A program made the translations under genes and the position numbers. A stretch of DNA of 9,308 bases from Gammaproteobacteria bacterium (GTDB lineage Bacteria; Pseudomonadota; Gammaproteobacteria; Arenicellales; Arenicellaceae): assembly GCA_003485905.1 (NCBI GenBank), contig DNHK01000003.1:1-9308 (forward strand). Reading direction: 5' to 3'. Positions 1 to 6,477 of the stretch are shown one piece after another. Below the pieces are notes generated by a model, which searched no databases, was not told where the DNA came from, and saw only the letters and a program-made list of their open reading frames with translations. Each line of letters starts with the position of its first letter. Within the stretch, counting starts at the first letter, position 1.

Positions 1-70
1 TATCGTTAACTCTGTTGCTTAATCCTTTCGACTACCGGCTTAATCGGTTGAAAAGTGTAGTTATGTTGCT

Positions 71-340
71 TTAAATCTCATTTTTGAGCCACTCAGTCAT
101 CAACACTTTAATTTGGGTTTGATACTTAAGGCCATGTAACTGTGCTTTGGTTTTAAAGGCAGCCAACAAATCCTCTGGGATTTTTATGCTAATCAGTTTT
201 GATTTAGAAGTGAGTTGAATGGAGGCGTTAGTACCGTGCAGCTGCCGAAATTCATCCAGAAACTTGACGATATCATCGGGGCTTAATTTTCGGCATCGTT
301 CCAGATACTGGTCATCAAATATTTGTAAGGCTTTAGTCAT
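71..340 (-). CDS. Small ribbon-helix-helix protein, putative antitoxin partner of the upstream nucleotidyltransferase
   Basis: An 89-residue acidic-to-neutral protein. The C-terminal half, about residues 46-86, contains KLISIKIPEDLLAAFKTKA followed by a second amphipathic helix ending EWLKNEI. This is the strand-helix-helix pattern of CopG/BrnA-type ribbon-helix-helix antitoxins, where the short strand contacts DNA and the helices dimerise. The N-terminal ~40 residues (LSPDDIVKFLDEFRQLHG) look helical and could contact a partner. The ATG at 340 is preceded by only a weak purine stretch (AAGAAA). It lies 59 bp downstream of the nucleotidyltransferase gene on the same strand, so the two are probably co-transcribed. 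Inferred role: neutralise the partner and bind the palindrome at 865-896. The fold is read from sequence pattern only, and a plain DNA-binding protein of unknown role remains possible. Confidence 0.7.
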   Translation of the reverse strand: MTKALQIFDDQYLERCRKLSPDDIVKFLDEFRQLHGTNASIQLTSKSKLISIKIPEDLLAAFKTKAQLHGLKYQTQIKVLMTEWLKNEI

Positions 341-399
341 GGTTTCTTAATGCTTCGTTAATAGATTCTTATTCGTTCCAGAACAATTCCACAATAGGC

Positions 400-864
400 T
401 CAACGTAGTTTGAGAAGTGCTTTTATATCTTCAAGGTCTTGTGGCCTGCCACTGGCTTTTTTCATCTTGATCAACGCAGGTAACGATAATAAGCGTATTT
501 TCCCATTTCGGAGCTTAAGTTCGGTTACTTGCTTCTCAGATAAATCGTAGGTGATGATAATGTCTACTTGTTCAGCGGGCTCGGTCGGATTGTAAAAATT
601 CCATGCAATTAAGTTTCTATTGTTAATGTACTCATCACGATAGTTAAAAATATCCTCAGCCGAAATAGGCAGTCGAGGTTCAAGCCCAAGGCCTACCAAT
701 ATTGATTCGGTTTTACTCAAGGAGTTTTTGCTCCATTTCAACACAAAATCAATATCCACCGTTCCACGCACCGCGCCGTGTAGAGCAACCGCATGCCCGC
801 CAACGAGGGCATACCGAATACCCGCGACGTTAAAAGCAGAAGTAACTTTTTCTAGGAAAGTCAT
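400..864 (-). CDS. Minimal nucleotidyltransferase (AbiEii/MNT-like superfamily), putative toxin
   Basis: A 154-residue protein of the DNA polymerase beta-like nucleotidyltransferase superfamily. From the ATG at 864 the landmarks are VGGHAVALHG (residues 21-30, the glycine-rich helix motif), RGTVDIDFVL (33-42, with the D-x-D metal-binding pair D37/D39), VDIII (100-104, third carboxylate D101) and a C-terminal KKASGRPQDLEDIKAL element (135-150) common in this family. All three acidic residues are present, so the enzyme looks intact. The open frame could start at a TTG at 882, but that codon sits inside the perfect palindrome, so I prefer the ATG next to it. No Shine-Dalgarno is visible. A TATACT ends 6 nt before the ATG, which fits a leaderless transcript. 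Next to an RHH gene, the enzyme is probably the toxin of a type II-like module. The toxin-first order and the function are inferences, and a housekeeping NTase is not excluded. Confidence 0.75.
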   Translation of the reverse strand: MTFLEKVTSAFNVAGIRYALVGGHAVALHGAVRGTVDIDFVLKWSKNSLSKTESILVGLGLEPRLPISAEDIFNYRDEYINNRNLIAWNFYNPTEPAEQVDIIITYDLSEKQVTELKLRNGKIRLLSLPALIKMKKASGRPQDLEDIKALLKLR

Positions 865-896
865 ATCTAAAGTATATACCAATATATACTTTAGAT
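865..896. promoter_or_regulatory. Perfect 14-bp-arm inverted repeat, candidate operator/promoter
   Basis: ATCTAAAGTATATA, then CCAA, then its exact reverse complement. The left arm ends directly against the ATG of the nucleotidyltransferase gene. A TATACT hexamer occurs on both strands because of the symmetry. On the minus strand it sits 6 nt before the ATG, the spacing of a -10 box for a leaderless mRNA, but no good -35 is visible. Autoregulation by the RHH protein through this site is the natural reading for a toxin-antitoxin operon. The symmetry is seen directly; operator function is inferred. Confidence 0.6.
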
Positions 897-906
897 TTAG
901 CCCAAC

Positions 907-936
907 TTGGCTAAGATGTTTTCACTAACATTTAAA
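907..936 (+). promoter_or_regulatory. Possible promoter of the candidate sRNA, with a short interrupted palindrome
   Basis: TTGGCT (907-912) is followed 18 bp later by TTTAAA (931-936), a weak sigma70-like pair that would start transcription near 943. Between them lies ATGTT-N6-AACAT (916-931), a 5-bp-arm palindrome. Its geometry recalls the GacA upstream box (TGTAAG-N6-CTTACA), but the half-site sequence does not match. Weak on its own; noted because the downstream terminator requires a rightward promoter in this area. Confidence 0.2.
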
Positions 937-937
937 T

Positions 938-1190
938 TTCACCCGCATGGGTGAAGACAGTGCTTTCAAATCTACATATGATTACTTTGTCGGGTCGACA
1001 GAGAGGTTAGCCCGACAGCAGGTGAGGATGAATTTTGAATCAAGGATGATTCAGTGGGGTCGGCCCTTAAAAAGGTTGGCTTCGGGTTCAAGCAAGCCTG
1101 TCGTTAGGGATGAGGGAGTGCCAAGGAATTGGCAGACTATCCTGAGTCAACGCTTGGTGAACAACGGAATGTGCGCCAAGCGTTTTTCTT
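938..1190 (+). ncRNA. Candidate structured small RNA with repeated GGA motifs (CsrB/RsmY/RsmZ-like)
   Basis: This 250-bp interval between the palindrome and the convergent glycan gene has no convincing protein; the 86-codon frame from 947 has no RBS and no recognisable family. It carries perfect hairpins: TTCACCC/GGGTGAA with a GCAT loop (938-955), TGTCGGG/CCCGACA (988-994 with 1011-1017), TGAATCA/TGATTCA with an AGGA loop (1036-1053), TGCCAA/TTGGCA with a GGAA loop (1119-1134), and the terminator stem (1150-1183). GGA occurs at 1026, 1044, 1108, 1115, 1125 and 1166. Three of these are GGATGA, close to the known CsrA/RsmA consensus core ARGGAUGU, and three lie in hairpin loops. Repeated GGA in loops and linkers, in an independent RNA with an intrinsic terminator, is the hallmark of CsrA-sequestering sRNAs. 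Exact 5' end and identity are inferred. It could instead be an unrelated sRNA. Confidence 0.42.
1150..1190 (+). terminator. Intrinsic (Rho-independent) terminator, rightward
   Basis: ACGCTTGGTG (1150-1159) pairs with CGCCAAGCGT (1174-1183), ten pairs including one G-U, around a 14-nt loop, and is followed by TTTTCTTTT. The T-run lies only on the plus-strand side, so it ends a rightward transcript and cannot serve the leftward gene at 1217-2197. The loop contains ACGGAATGT, one of the GGA motifs of the candidate sRNA. Confidence 0.8.
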
Positions 1191-1216
1191 TTCGCTCTTC
1201 TTTATAAATAAGAGCC

Positions 1217-2197
1217 CTATAAGAGGCCTTGCTGTCGAGCTCGGTGCGATACGAATAGCGCGAAGCCAAAGTAAAATAGTACAAAACTGCCCATAATCAC
1301 TAATTGTTGTGGCTCACCAATCTGCAACATCCCAAGGGCAGTCACTCCTTGTATCGATCCAAGTACTATTGTCAGCATAGAAAGTCGCGCGTGGGACCAT
1401 CCCGTTCGGTTCAGTAGTTGATAGATGTGGGAGCGGTGTGCTTGAGTAATGTTCTCGCCCGCTAGGAGTCGCCGCACCATGGTAAATGAAGTATCAACGA
1501 TAAAATGTAGCAACAAGAACGGTACTACCCACCAAGGCAGCTCGGGCAGGAATACAACGGCTGCCGCAGCAAATAAAAAGCCCAGCGAGGCGCTGCCAAC
1601 GTCGCCCATAAATATTTTTGCCGGTGACCAATTAAATATCAAAAATCCGATTGTTGATGCGGAGACTAGGGCGCCTAACCAAAATACCGGCTCAATGATT
1701 AATTTATAAGCAATAATTGATAAAAACAGCCCGACCACAACAGCTGTGCTGCCAGCAAAGCCATCAAGCCCATCCATAAAGTTAAATGCATTGCTCATGC
1801 CAACAATCCAGATTATGGCGATTAGACTAATTAACATCTCGCTAGCGCCAGCATCACTATGTATGCCCGCAGAAAATACGACAAGTAGCGCTGCTGTAAA
1901 CTGAGTAGCAATTCTGAGCCGCTTGCTGCTAGAGCGAATATCATCTAATAGTGAGACAGCGCCTATCAAAACAAGGCCAGCTGCTAATGGCCAAGTACCA
2001 GGTATTAAGTATAGTAGGCCGATCACGATGCTCAGTAACAGCCCGACTCCGCCGGCGCTAGGTATGCTTCCGGTATGTGAAGAGCGTTCATTTGCCGCAT
2101 CCATTGTGAGCCGTCTATTTAATACCCAATAGGTTAGTAGCGCAGATAGCGCCGCGTGAAAAATGAAAATCAGATATGGGTTTAGCAGCAGTTGCAT
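1217..2197 (-). CDS. Undecaprenyl-phosphate HexNAc-1-phosphate transferase (WecA/WbpL family, glycosyltransferase family 4)
   Basis: A 326-residue polytopic inner-membrane enzyme of the polyprenyl-phosphate N-acetylhexosamine-1-phosphate transferase family, which starts glycan synthesis by moving a sugar-1-phosphate from a UDP-sugar to undecaprenyl phosphate. Visible motifs, in order: NERSSHTGSIPSAGGVG (36-52), the catalytic/Mg-binding LLDDIRSS (83-90), NAFNFMDGLDGFAG (136-149), FNWSPAKIFMGDVGSASLG (188-206) and the cytoplasmic loop AHRSHIYQLLNRTG (253-266). About ten hydrophobic segments separate them, and the length suits WbpL/WecA. No key residue is missing. It points away from the wbpM-like gene, whereas in Pseudomonas wbpL and wbpM run together. 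The likely donor is a 6-deoxy-HexNAc made from the WbpM product, but WecA-type GlcNAc specificity cannot be excluded. The ATG at 2197 has no clear Shine-Dalgarno. Confidence 0.9.
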   Translation of the reverse strand: MQLLLNPYLIFIFHAALSALLTYWVLNRRLTMDAANERSSHTGSIPSAGGVGLLLSIVIGLLYLIPGTWPLAAGLVLIGAVSLLDDIRSSSKRLRIATQFTAALLVVFSAGIHSDAGASEMLISLIAIIWIVGMSNAFNFMDGLDGFAGSTAVVVGLFLSIIAYKLIIEPVFWLGALVSASTIGFLIFNWSPAKIFMGDVGSASLGFLFAAAAVVFLPELPWWVVPFLLLHFIVDTSFTMVRRLLAGENITQAHRSHIYQLLNRTGWSHARLSMLTIVLGSIQGVTALGMLQIGEPQQLVIMGSFVLFYFGFALFVSHRARQQGLL

Positions 2198-2211
2198 GGT
2201 GAACGTCAGAA

Positions 2212-2217
2212 ATTATA
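2212..2217 (-). promoter_or_regulatory. Candidate -10 box for the leftward transferase gene
   Basis: A perfect TATAAT on the minus strand ends 14 nt before the ATG at 2197. Transcription from it would leave a 5' leader of only about 8 nt, which agrees with the absence of a ribosome binding site. No recognisable -35 lies at the expected distance. Confidence 0.3.
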
Positions 2218-2262
2218 ATGACCGAACTATCGCATCCACCTAGCGGCAAGGCAATCACCCTG

Positions 2263-2268
2263 TATAAT
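2263..2268 (+). promoter_or_regulatory. Candidate -10 box for the rightward sugar-nucleotide genes
   Basis: A perfect TATAAT directly preceded by TG lies in the divergent intergenic region, about 100 nt before the chosen start of the wbpM-like gene. No -35 hexamer is convincing, so an activator or another sigma factor may be involved. A transcript from here would begin near 2275 and carry a leader of about 93 nt. Confidence 0.35.
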
Positions 2269-2275
2269 CTAGATC

Positions 2276-2368
2276 AACGTGTTGGGTGCCTTTCGAGGTG
2301 GTTCAACACACCCATGCCTTTGCAGGGCGCTGCCGTACAGCAATACAAATCAAAAATATAAATACCAG
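2276..2368 (+). other. Leader of the wbpM-like gene with a 15-codon upstream reading frame
   Basis: The 93-nt stretch before the chosen GTG contains two mutually exclusive short stems: GTGTTG (2279-2284) with CAACAC (2304-2309), or GGGTG (2284-2288) with CACCC (2309-2313). A small frame follows, ATG at 2314 to TAA at 2359-2361, encoding MPLQGAAVQQYKSKI and ending 7 nt before the GTG. A leader of this size is common ahead of O-antigen operons. Whether the small frame is translated or the stems matter is not shown by the sequence. Confidence 0.25.
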
Positions 2369-4231
2369 GTGCTCGACAACTTTCTAAAAAATATCCAAAC
2401 CTTGCCATTTAGATGGCGGGTTGTATTGCTTGACACTCTGCTGGTGCCTGCAGCGTGGCTGCTTGGCTATTGGTTGCGGTTTAACATGGCGGAGGTGCCG
2501 GCCGTATTTTTGGCTCAGGCGATCAACGTATTGCCCTATGTTGTTGGCGTGCAGCTTTGCTCGTACGCGTGGTTTGGGGTGCATCGTGGCGAATGGCGGT
2601 TTGTATCGTTGCCGGACCTTTCTTTGCTGATTAAGTCGGTTTTGTTTGGCGTGTTAATGGTCGCTCTCGCTTTGTTCTTTGTGGTTCGATTAGAGCAAAT
2701 CCCTCGTTCTGTGTTTGTGCTGTACGGAATGATTCTTGCCGCTGCGATGGCAAGCTTGCGTATGGGGTATCGTTTACTCAAAGACAAGCACTTTGCCAGT
2801 CGTACTGTGGGTAAAAAAGTCCTTATTGTTGGTGCCGGCGCTGCAGGCGAGCAATTGGTTAGAGATTTAAGAAGAAACTTCCCGGAGCTGTATAACATTG
2901 TGGCCTTTGTTGATGATGACGAGGCGAAGGTTGGCAGCGATATTCATCGCATTCCCATCGCTAACACGATTGATGGCCTGGGCGCACTGGTCGAGCGTTG
3001 GTCGATCGATTTGGTGCTTATTGCCATACCAAGTGCATCGGACGAAGAGATGCAGCGTATCATCGATTTGTGCGGGCAAGCAGACGTGGCTTACCGAACC
3101 TTGCCGGGCGTGCATGAGTTGTTAACCGGTAAAGTCGGCATTACTGATATGCGAGATGTGCGCATTGAAGACCTGCTCGGTCGAGACCCCGTTACATTAG
3201 ATTGGCAAAGCATCAGCCACAATATTGAATCAAAAGTTGTGTTGATCACCGGTGCCGGGGGCTCTATTGGCTCTGAATTGTGTCGACAAATTGCTGCGGT
3301 TGGCCCTAAAGAATTGGTGCTTTATGAGCAAAGTGAATACAACTTGTATGCGATTCAAGAAGAGTTGGTAGAAAATTTCCCCGAGCTTGAATTGCATTGT
3401 GTGCTGGGTGATATTTGCGACGCTGCTCTGGTTGTCCATGTGTTTAAAAAGCATACGCCTGGCGCGGTATTTCATGCGGCCGCGTATAAGCATGTTCCGC
3501 TGCTAGAAGGACAGGTACGAGAAGCGGTAAAAAATAATATATTGGGAACCCGAAATATTGTAAATGCTGCGATTAGCTGCAATGCGGAATCTTTTCTTTT
3601 GATTTCGACCGACAAGGCGGTAAACCCCTCAAGCTTGATGGGGGCCTGTAAACGAGCAGCAGAAATGTACTGCCAGGCTGTAGCGGATAAAACCAAAACA
3701 AGGGTTCTTACCGTTCGCTTTGGCAATGTGTTGGGCAGTGCCGGCAGCGTGGTACCCAAGTTTATTAAACAGATTAAAAAGGGTGGGCCGGTAACGGTAA
3801 CCGACCCCGAGATGACCCGGTATTTCATGACGATTACCGAAGCTTGCCAACTCATACTGCAAGCCAGTGCGGTAGGGGAAGACGGTCGTATTTATGTGTT
3901 GGACATGGGTGAGCCGGTAAGAATGGCTTATTTAGCTGAGCAGCTAATTAAGCTGCACGGCAAAACTCCGGGTGTTGATGTCGAAATCACCTACACCGGA
4001 CTACGCCCTGGGGAAAAGCTTGAAGAAGAATTGTTTTATGCAGATGAACAGTTAACCGATACCGATTTTGAGAAACTGTTATTAGCGGCTAGCCGAAATA
4101 TAAATCAGGATGCCGTGTTAGAGGATATCGCCAACTTGGTAGATCAAATATGCGAAGCTGAGCTTTTTGTTGATTCAAAGGACCTGCGGGTGGTGTTAAA
4201 CCGACTTGTTCCTGAGTACGCTAGCTCGTAG
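2369..4231 (+). CDS. wbpM: Membrane-anchored UDP-GlcNAc 4,6-dehydratase (WbpM/FlaA1/PglF family, large form)
   Basis: A 620-residue protein starting at GTG. The frame is open back to 2279, but homology to WbpM (MLDN-like start) begins at VLDNFLKN, so the extra 30 codons are probably untranslated. Four hydrophobic segments lie at about residues 18-130. A nucleotide-binding CoA_binding_3-type domain follows, with VLIVGAGAAGEQ near 151-162. Then comes the catalytic SDR domain: VLITGAGGSIGSE (291-303), STDKAVNPSSLMGACK (413-428), FGNVLGSAGSVVP (451-463) and GLRPGEKLEEEL (544-555). As in WbpM and PglF, the usual YxxxK is replaced by M-x-x-x-K, with an S-T-D-K catalytic segment. Family reaction: UDP-GlcNAc to a UDP-4-keto-6-deoxy-HexNAc, feeding FucNAc, QuiNAc or bacillosamine synthesis. 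No matching reductase or aminotransferase is in the window. All motifs are intact. Confidence 0.93.
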   Translation: MLDNFLKNIQTLPFRWRVVLLDTLLVPAAWLLGYWLRFNMAEVPAVFLAQAINVLPYVVGVQLCSYAWFGVHRGEWRFVSLPDLSLLIKSVLFGVLMVALALFFVVRLEQIPRSVFVLYGMILAAAMASLRMGYRLLKDKHFASRTVGKKVLIVGAGAAGEQLVRDLRRNFPELYNIVAFVDDDEAKVGSDIHRIPIANTIDGLGALVERWSIDLVLIAIPSASDEEMQRIIDLCGQADVAYRTLPGVHELLTGKVGITDMRDVRIEDLLGRDPVTLDWQSISHNIESKVVLITGAGGSIGSELCRQIAAVGPKELVLYEQSEYNLYAIQEELVENFPELELHCVLGDICDAALVVHVFKKHTPGAVFHAAAYKHVPLLEGQVREAVKNNILGTRNIVNAAISCNAESFLLISTDKAVNPSSLMGACKRAAEMYCQAVADKTKTRVLTVRFGNVLGSAGSVVPKFIKQIKKGGPVTVTDPEMTRYFMTITEACQLILQASAVGEDGRIYVLDMGEPVRMAYLAEQLIKLHGKTPGVDVEITYTGLRPGEKLEEELFYADEQLTDTDFEKLLLAASRNINQDAVLEDIANLVDQICEAELFVDSKDLRVVLNRLVPEYASS

Positions 4232-4241
4232 CATAGGAATG

Positions 4242-4247
4242 TATAAT
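4242..4247 (+). promoter_or_regulatory. Possible internal -10 box before gmd
   Basis: A TATAAT preceded directly by TG, the same arrangement as at 2261-2268, lies 10 nt after the wbpM stop in the 85-bp gap before gmd. No -35 is apparent. It could give gmd, fcl and manC a separate promoter, but an AT-rich chance match is quite possible. Confidence 0.2.
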
Positions 4248-4316
4248 AAGCAGCCGAACCAGCGAATGCATAATGAGACTATTCAATCAATCAGAACACA
4301 TAAGTAGGTTTTAATT

Positions 4317-5438
4317 GTGACAGGCAAAGTAGCACTAATCACCGGTATTACCGGGCAAGACGGATCTTATCTCGCAGAACTGTTGCTGCAGAAAGGCTAT
4401 GAAGTGCACGGCATTAAGCGTCGTGCCTCGTCTTTAAACACCGAGCGAGTGGATCACATTTATCAGGACCCACACGTATCTGAACGAGATTTTGTTTTGC
4501 ACTATGGTGACCTCAGTGATGCTTCGAACTTGACGCGAATATTGAGCGAGGTGCGCCCCGACGAAGTGTATAACCTGGGTGCTCAATCTCATGTGGCAGT
4601 GTCGTTTGAGGCCCCTGAGTACACAGCAGATGTGGATGCGTTAGGAACATTGCGCATGTTAGAAGCCATTCGGTTTTTGAAGCTGGAAGATAAAACACGT
4701 TTTTATCAAGCCTCTACTTCTGAGCTGTATGGCTTGGTTCAAGAAGTGCCGCAAACCGAGACCACACCGTTTCATCCGCGATCACCTTACGGTGTGGCCA
4801 AGTTATATGCTTACTGGATTACGGTAAATTATCGCGAAGCTTATGGCATGTACGCCTGCAACGGCATTTTGTTTAATCATGAATCAGAGCGTCGTGGCGA
4901 AACATTTGTTACCCGTAAAATCACACGAGGACTGGCCACCATTGCATTAGGCTTGGAGGATTGTTTGTACATGGGCAACCTTGATGCATTGCGTGATTGG
5001 GGTCATGCAAAAGATTATGTGCGCATGCAATGGTTAATGCTGCAGCAAGACACTGCCGAAGACTTTGTGATTGCAACGGGAGAGCAGTATTCCGTAAGGG
5101 CCTTTATCGAAATGGCCGCCGCTGAATTGGGTGTTACTCTGGCTTGGAATGGCGAAGGTGCGGAGGAGGTGGGTACCGTAGATTCGGTTGAAGGTGAAGC
5201 CGCGAATCACCTAGAACAGGGCCAGGCTATCGTGCGCATCGATCCACGCTATTTACGTCCTGCGGAAGTTGAAACCTTGTTAGGTGACCCGACAAAAGCC
5301 AAAGAAAAGCTTGGTTGGGAATTAGAAATCACCGTCCAAGAAATGATTCAAGAGATGGTCGCACATGACCTCGATCAAGCCAAACGACATGCCCTGCTTG
5401 AACGAGAAGGCTTTAACGTGAACGTTAGTCGTGAGTAG
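4317..5438 (+). CDS. gmd: GDP-mannose 4,6-dehydratase
   Basis: A 373-residue cytoplasmic SDR enzyme, the same length as E. coli Gmd and recognisably similar along its whole length. It converts GDP-D-mannose to GDP-4-keto-6-deoxy-D-mannose using bound NADP. Seen: the Rossmann motif GITGQDG (10-16); [19 protein letters not shown] (31-49), whose Arg/Ser residues select NADP; YGDLSD (63-68); [10 protein letters not shown] (131-140), with T134 and E136 matching the catalytic pair; RSPYGVAK (155-162), with Y158 and K162; [18 protein letters not shown] (185-202); [10 protein letters not shown] (226-235) and [15 protein letters not shown] near the C terminus. It starts at GTG with AGTAGG 8 nt upstream. 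It lies 85 bp after wbpM and 18 bp before fcl, with which it makes GDP-L-fucose. A second, divergent gmd-like gene lies at 8653-9308. Confidence 0.97.
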   Translation: MTGKVALITGITGQDGSYLAELLLQKGYEVHGIKRRASSLNTERVDHIYQDPHVSERDFVLHYGDLSDASNLTRILSEVRPDEVYNLGAQSHVAVSFEAPEYTADVDALGTLRMLEAIRFLKLEDKTRFYQASTSELYGLVQEVPQTETTPFHPRSPYGVAKLYAYWITVNYREAYGMYACNGILFNHESERRGETFVTRKITRGLATIALGLEDCLYMGNLDALRDWGHAKDYVRMQWLMLQQDTAEDFVIATGEQYSVRAFIEMAAAELGVTLAWNGEGAEEVGTVDSVEGEAANHLEQGQAIVRIDPRYLRPAEVETLLGDPTKAKEKLGWELEITVQEMIQEMVAHDLDQAKRHALLEREGFNVNVSRE

Positions 5439-5456
5439 GCATCCTTTAAATAATCG

Positions 5457-6428
5457 ATGAGTACAAAACAACCTAAAATTTATATTGCAGGCCACGCCGG
5501 TATGGTGGGCTCTGCTATTCATCGTGAGCTTGTGCGCCAAGGGCAAACAAATGTAGTCACACGCACTCGAAGTGAGCTTGATTTATGCAACCAGCAAGCA
5601 GTTGCCGAGTTCTTTGAGCAAGAAAAGCCAGAACATGTGTATCTGGCAGCAGCGAAAGTAGGGGGCATACATGCCAATAATACCTACCCGGCAGACTTCA
5701 TTTCACAGAATCTACAAATCCAAAGCAATATTATTCATTCTGCCTATCTGGCCGAAGCAACAAAGCTCTTGTTTCTGGGCTCATCGTGTATTTATCCGCA
5801 ACTGGCAGAGCAGCCTATGCGGGAATCTGCGCTATTAACCGGTGCTCTGGAGCCCACTAACGAGCCATATGCCATTGCCAAAATAGCAGGCATCAAGATG
5901 TGTGAATCTTACAACCGTCAATACGGCACTGATTTCCGCAGTGCAATGCCGACCAATATTTATGGCGTAGGTGATAATTTTCATCCCGAGAATTCACACG
6001 TGGTTGCAGCGTTGATACGCAGGATCCATGAAGCGAAACTGGCTAATAGCTCTTCAGTGACTATCTGGGGAAGCGGTGCAGCAATGCGGGAATTCTTGAA
6101 CGCAGATGATCTTGGCAGCGCTTCAGTGTTTTTAATGAATCTTGATAAGTCAATTTACGACGAACATACCGAACCGATGCTGTCTCACGTGAACGTCGGT
6201 ACAGGTGTAGACTGCACCATTCGTGAATTAGCTGAATCTATAGTTGAAGTGGTCGGTTACTCAGGTAGTTTACAATTTGATACGACAAAACCGGACGGTA
6301 CTCCCAAAAAATTACTCGACGTGTCACTACTTAGTAAGCTCGGTTGGGAGGCATCAATTACGCTTAAAGATGGCCTTAAGCAGACCTACGATTGGTTTCA
6401 GCAACAAGAATCTGTTCGTGCTGCATAG
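5457..6428 (+). CDS. fcl: GDP-L-fucose synthase (GDP-4-keto-6-deoxymannose 3,5-epimerase/4-reductase)
   Basis: A 323-residue SDR enzyme (also called WcaG) that epimerises the Gmd product at C3 and C5 and then reduces C4 with NADPH to give GDP-L-fucose. Motifs: GHAGMVG (12-18), [19 protein letters not shown] (64-82), LGSSCIYP (107-114; S109 and the epimerisation cysteine C111), NEPYAIAK (135-142; Y138, K142), [21 protein letters not shown] (167-187; H181 at the position of the second epimerisation acid/base) and a C-terminal [11 protein letters not shown] substrate-binding segment. These line up with E. coli Fcl at a constant offset of two. The ATG lies 18 nt after the gmd stop without a strong Shine-Dalgarno, suggesting translational coupling. 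No defect is visible. Confidence 0.96.
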   Translation: MSTKQPKIYIAGHAGMVGSAIHRELVRQGQTNVVTRTRSELDLCNQQAVAEFFEQEKPEHVYLAAAKVGGIHANNTYPADFISQNLQIQSNIIHSAYLAEATKLLFLGSSCIYPQLAEQPMRESALLTGALEPTNEPYAIAKIAGIKMCESYNRQYGTDFRSAMPTNIYGVGDNFHPENSHVVAALIRRIHEAKLANSSSVTIWGSGAAMREFLNADDLGSASVFLMNLDKSIYDEHTEPMLSHVNVGTGVDCTIRELAESIVEVVGYSGSLQFDTTKPDGTPKKLLDVSLLSKLGWEASITLKDGLKQTYDWFQQQESVRAA

Positions 6429-6477
6429 GGCTAGGTTATTAGAGCCAAGTAGACCGGTTTAAATGGATTAATTTATT

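Noticed and set aside
1..70. Integron attC-like site or terminator downstream of the RHH gene (GTTAAC, repeated GCTTAATC at 17-24 and 38-45, ACCG/CGGT stem)
   Set aside because: The core-site consensus is not met, the stem is only 4 bp and no T-run follows on the minus strand. I see no gene or clear site in these 70 bases.
916..931. GacA upstream activating box ahead of the candidate sRNA
   Set aside because: The spacing (arms around N6) fits, but the arms are ATGTT/AACAT and not TGTAAG/CTTACA.
947..1207. An 86-codon rightward open frame across the sRNA candidate
   Set aside because: No ribosome binding site, no recognisable family, low-complexity mixture of residues, and it runs through perfect hairpins and the intrinsic terminator.
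1201..1235. Terminator for the leftward WbpL-like gene
   Set aside because: The GAGCCC and GGCC tracts near the stop do not form a consistent stem, and no T-rich tail follows on the minus strand.
2325..2339. GGGCGCTGCCGTAC, resembling the ops/JUMPstart core GGGCGGTAGCGTGC used by RfaH
   Set aside because: The position is right, in the leader of a polysaccharide operon, but 4 of 14 bases differ, including positions in the conserved GGTAG core, and the rest of JUMPstart is absent.
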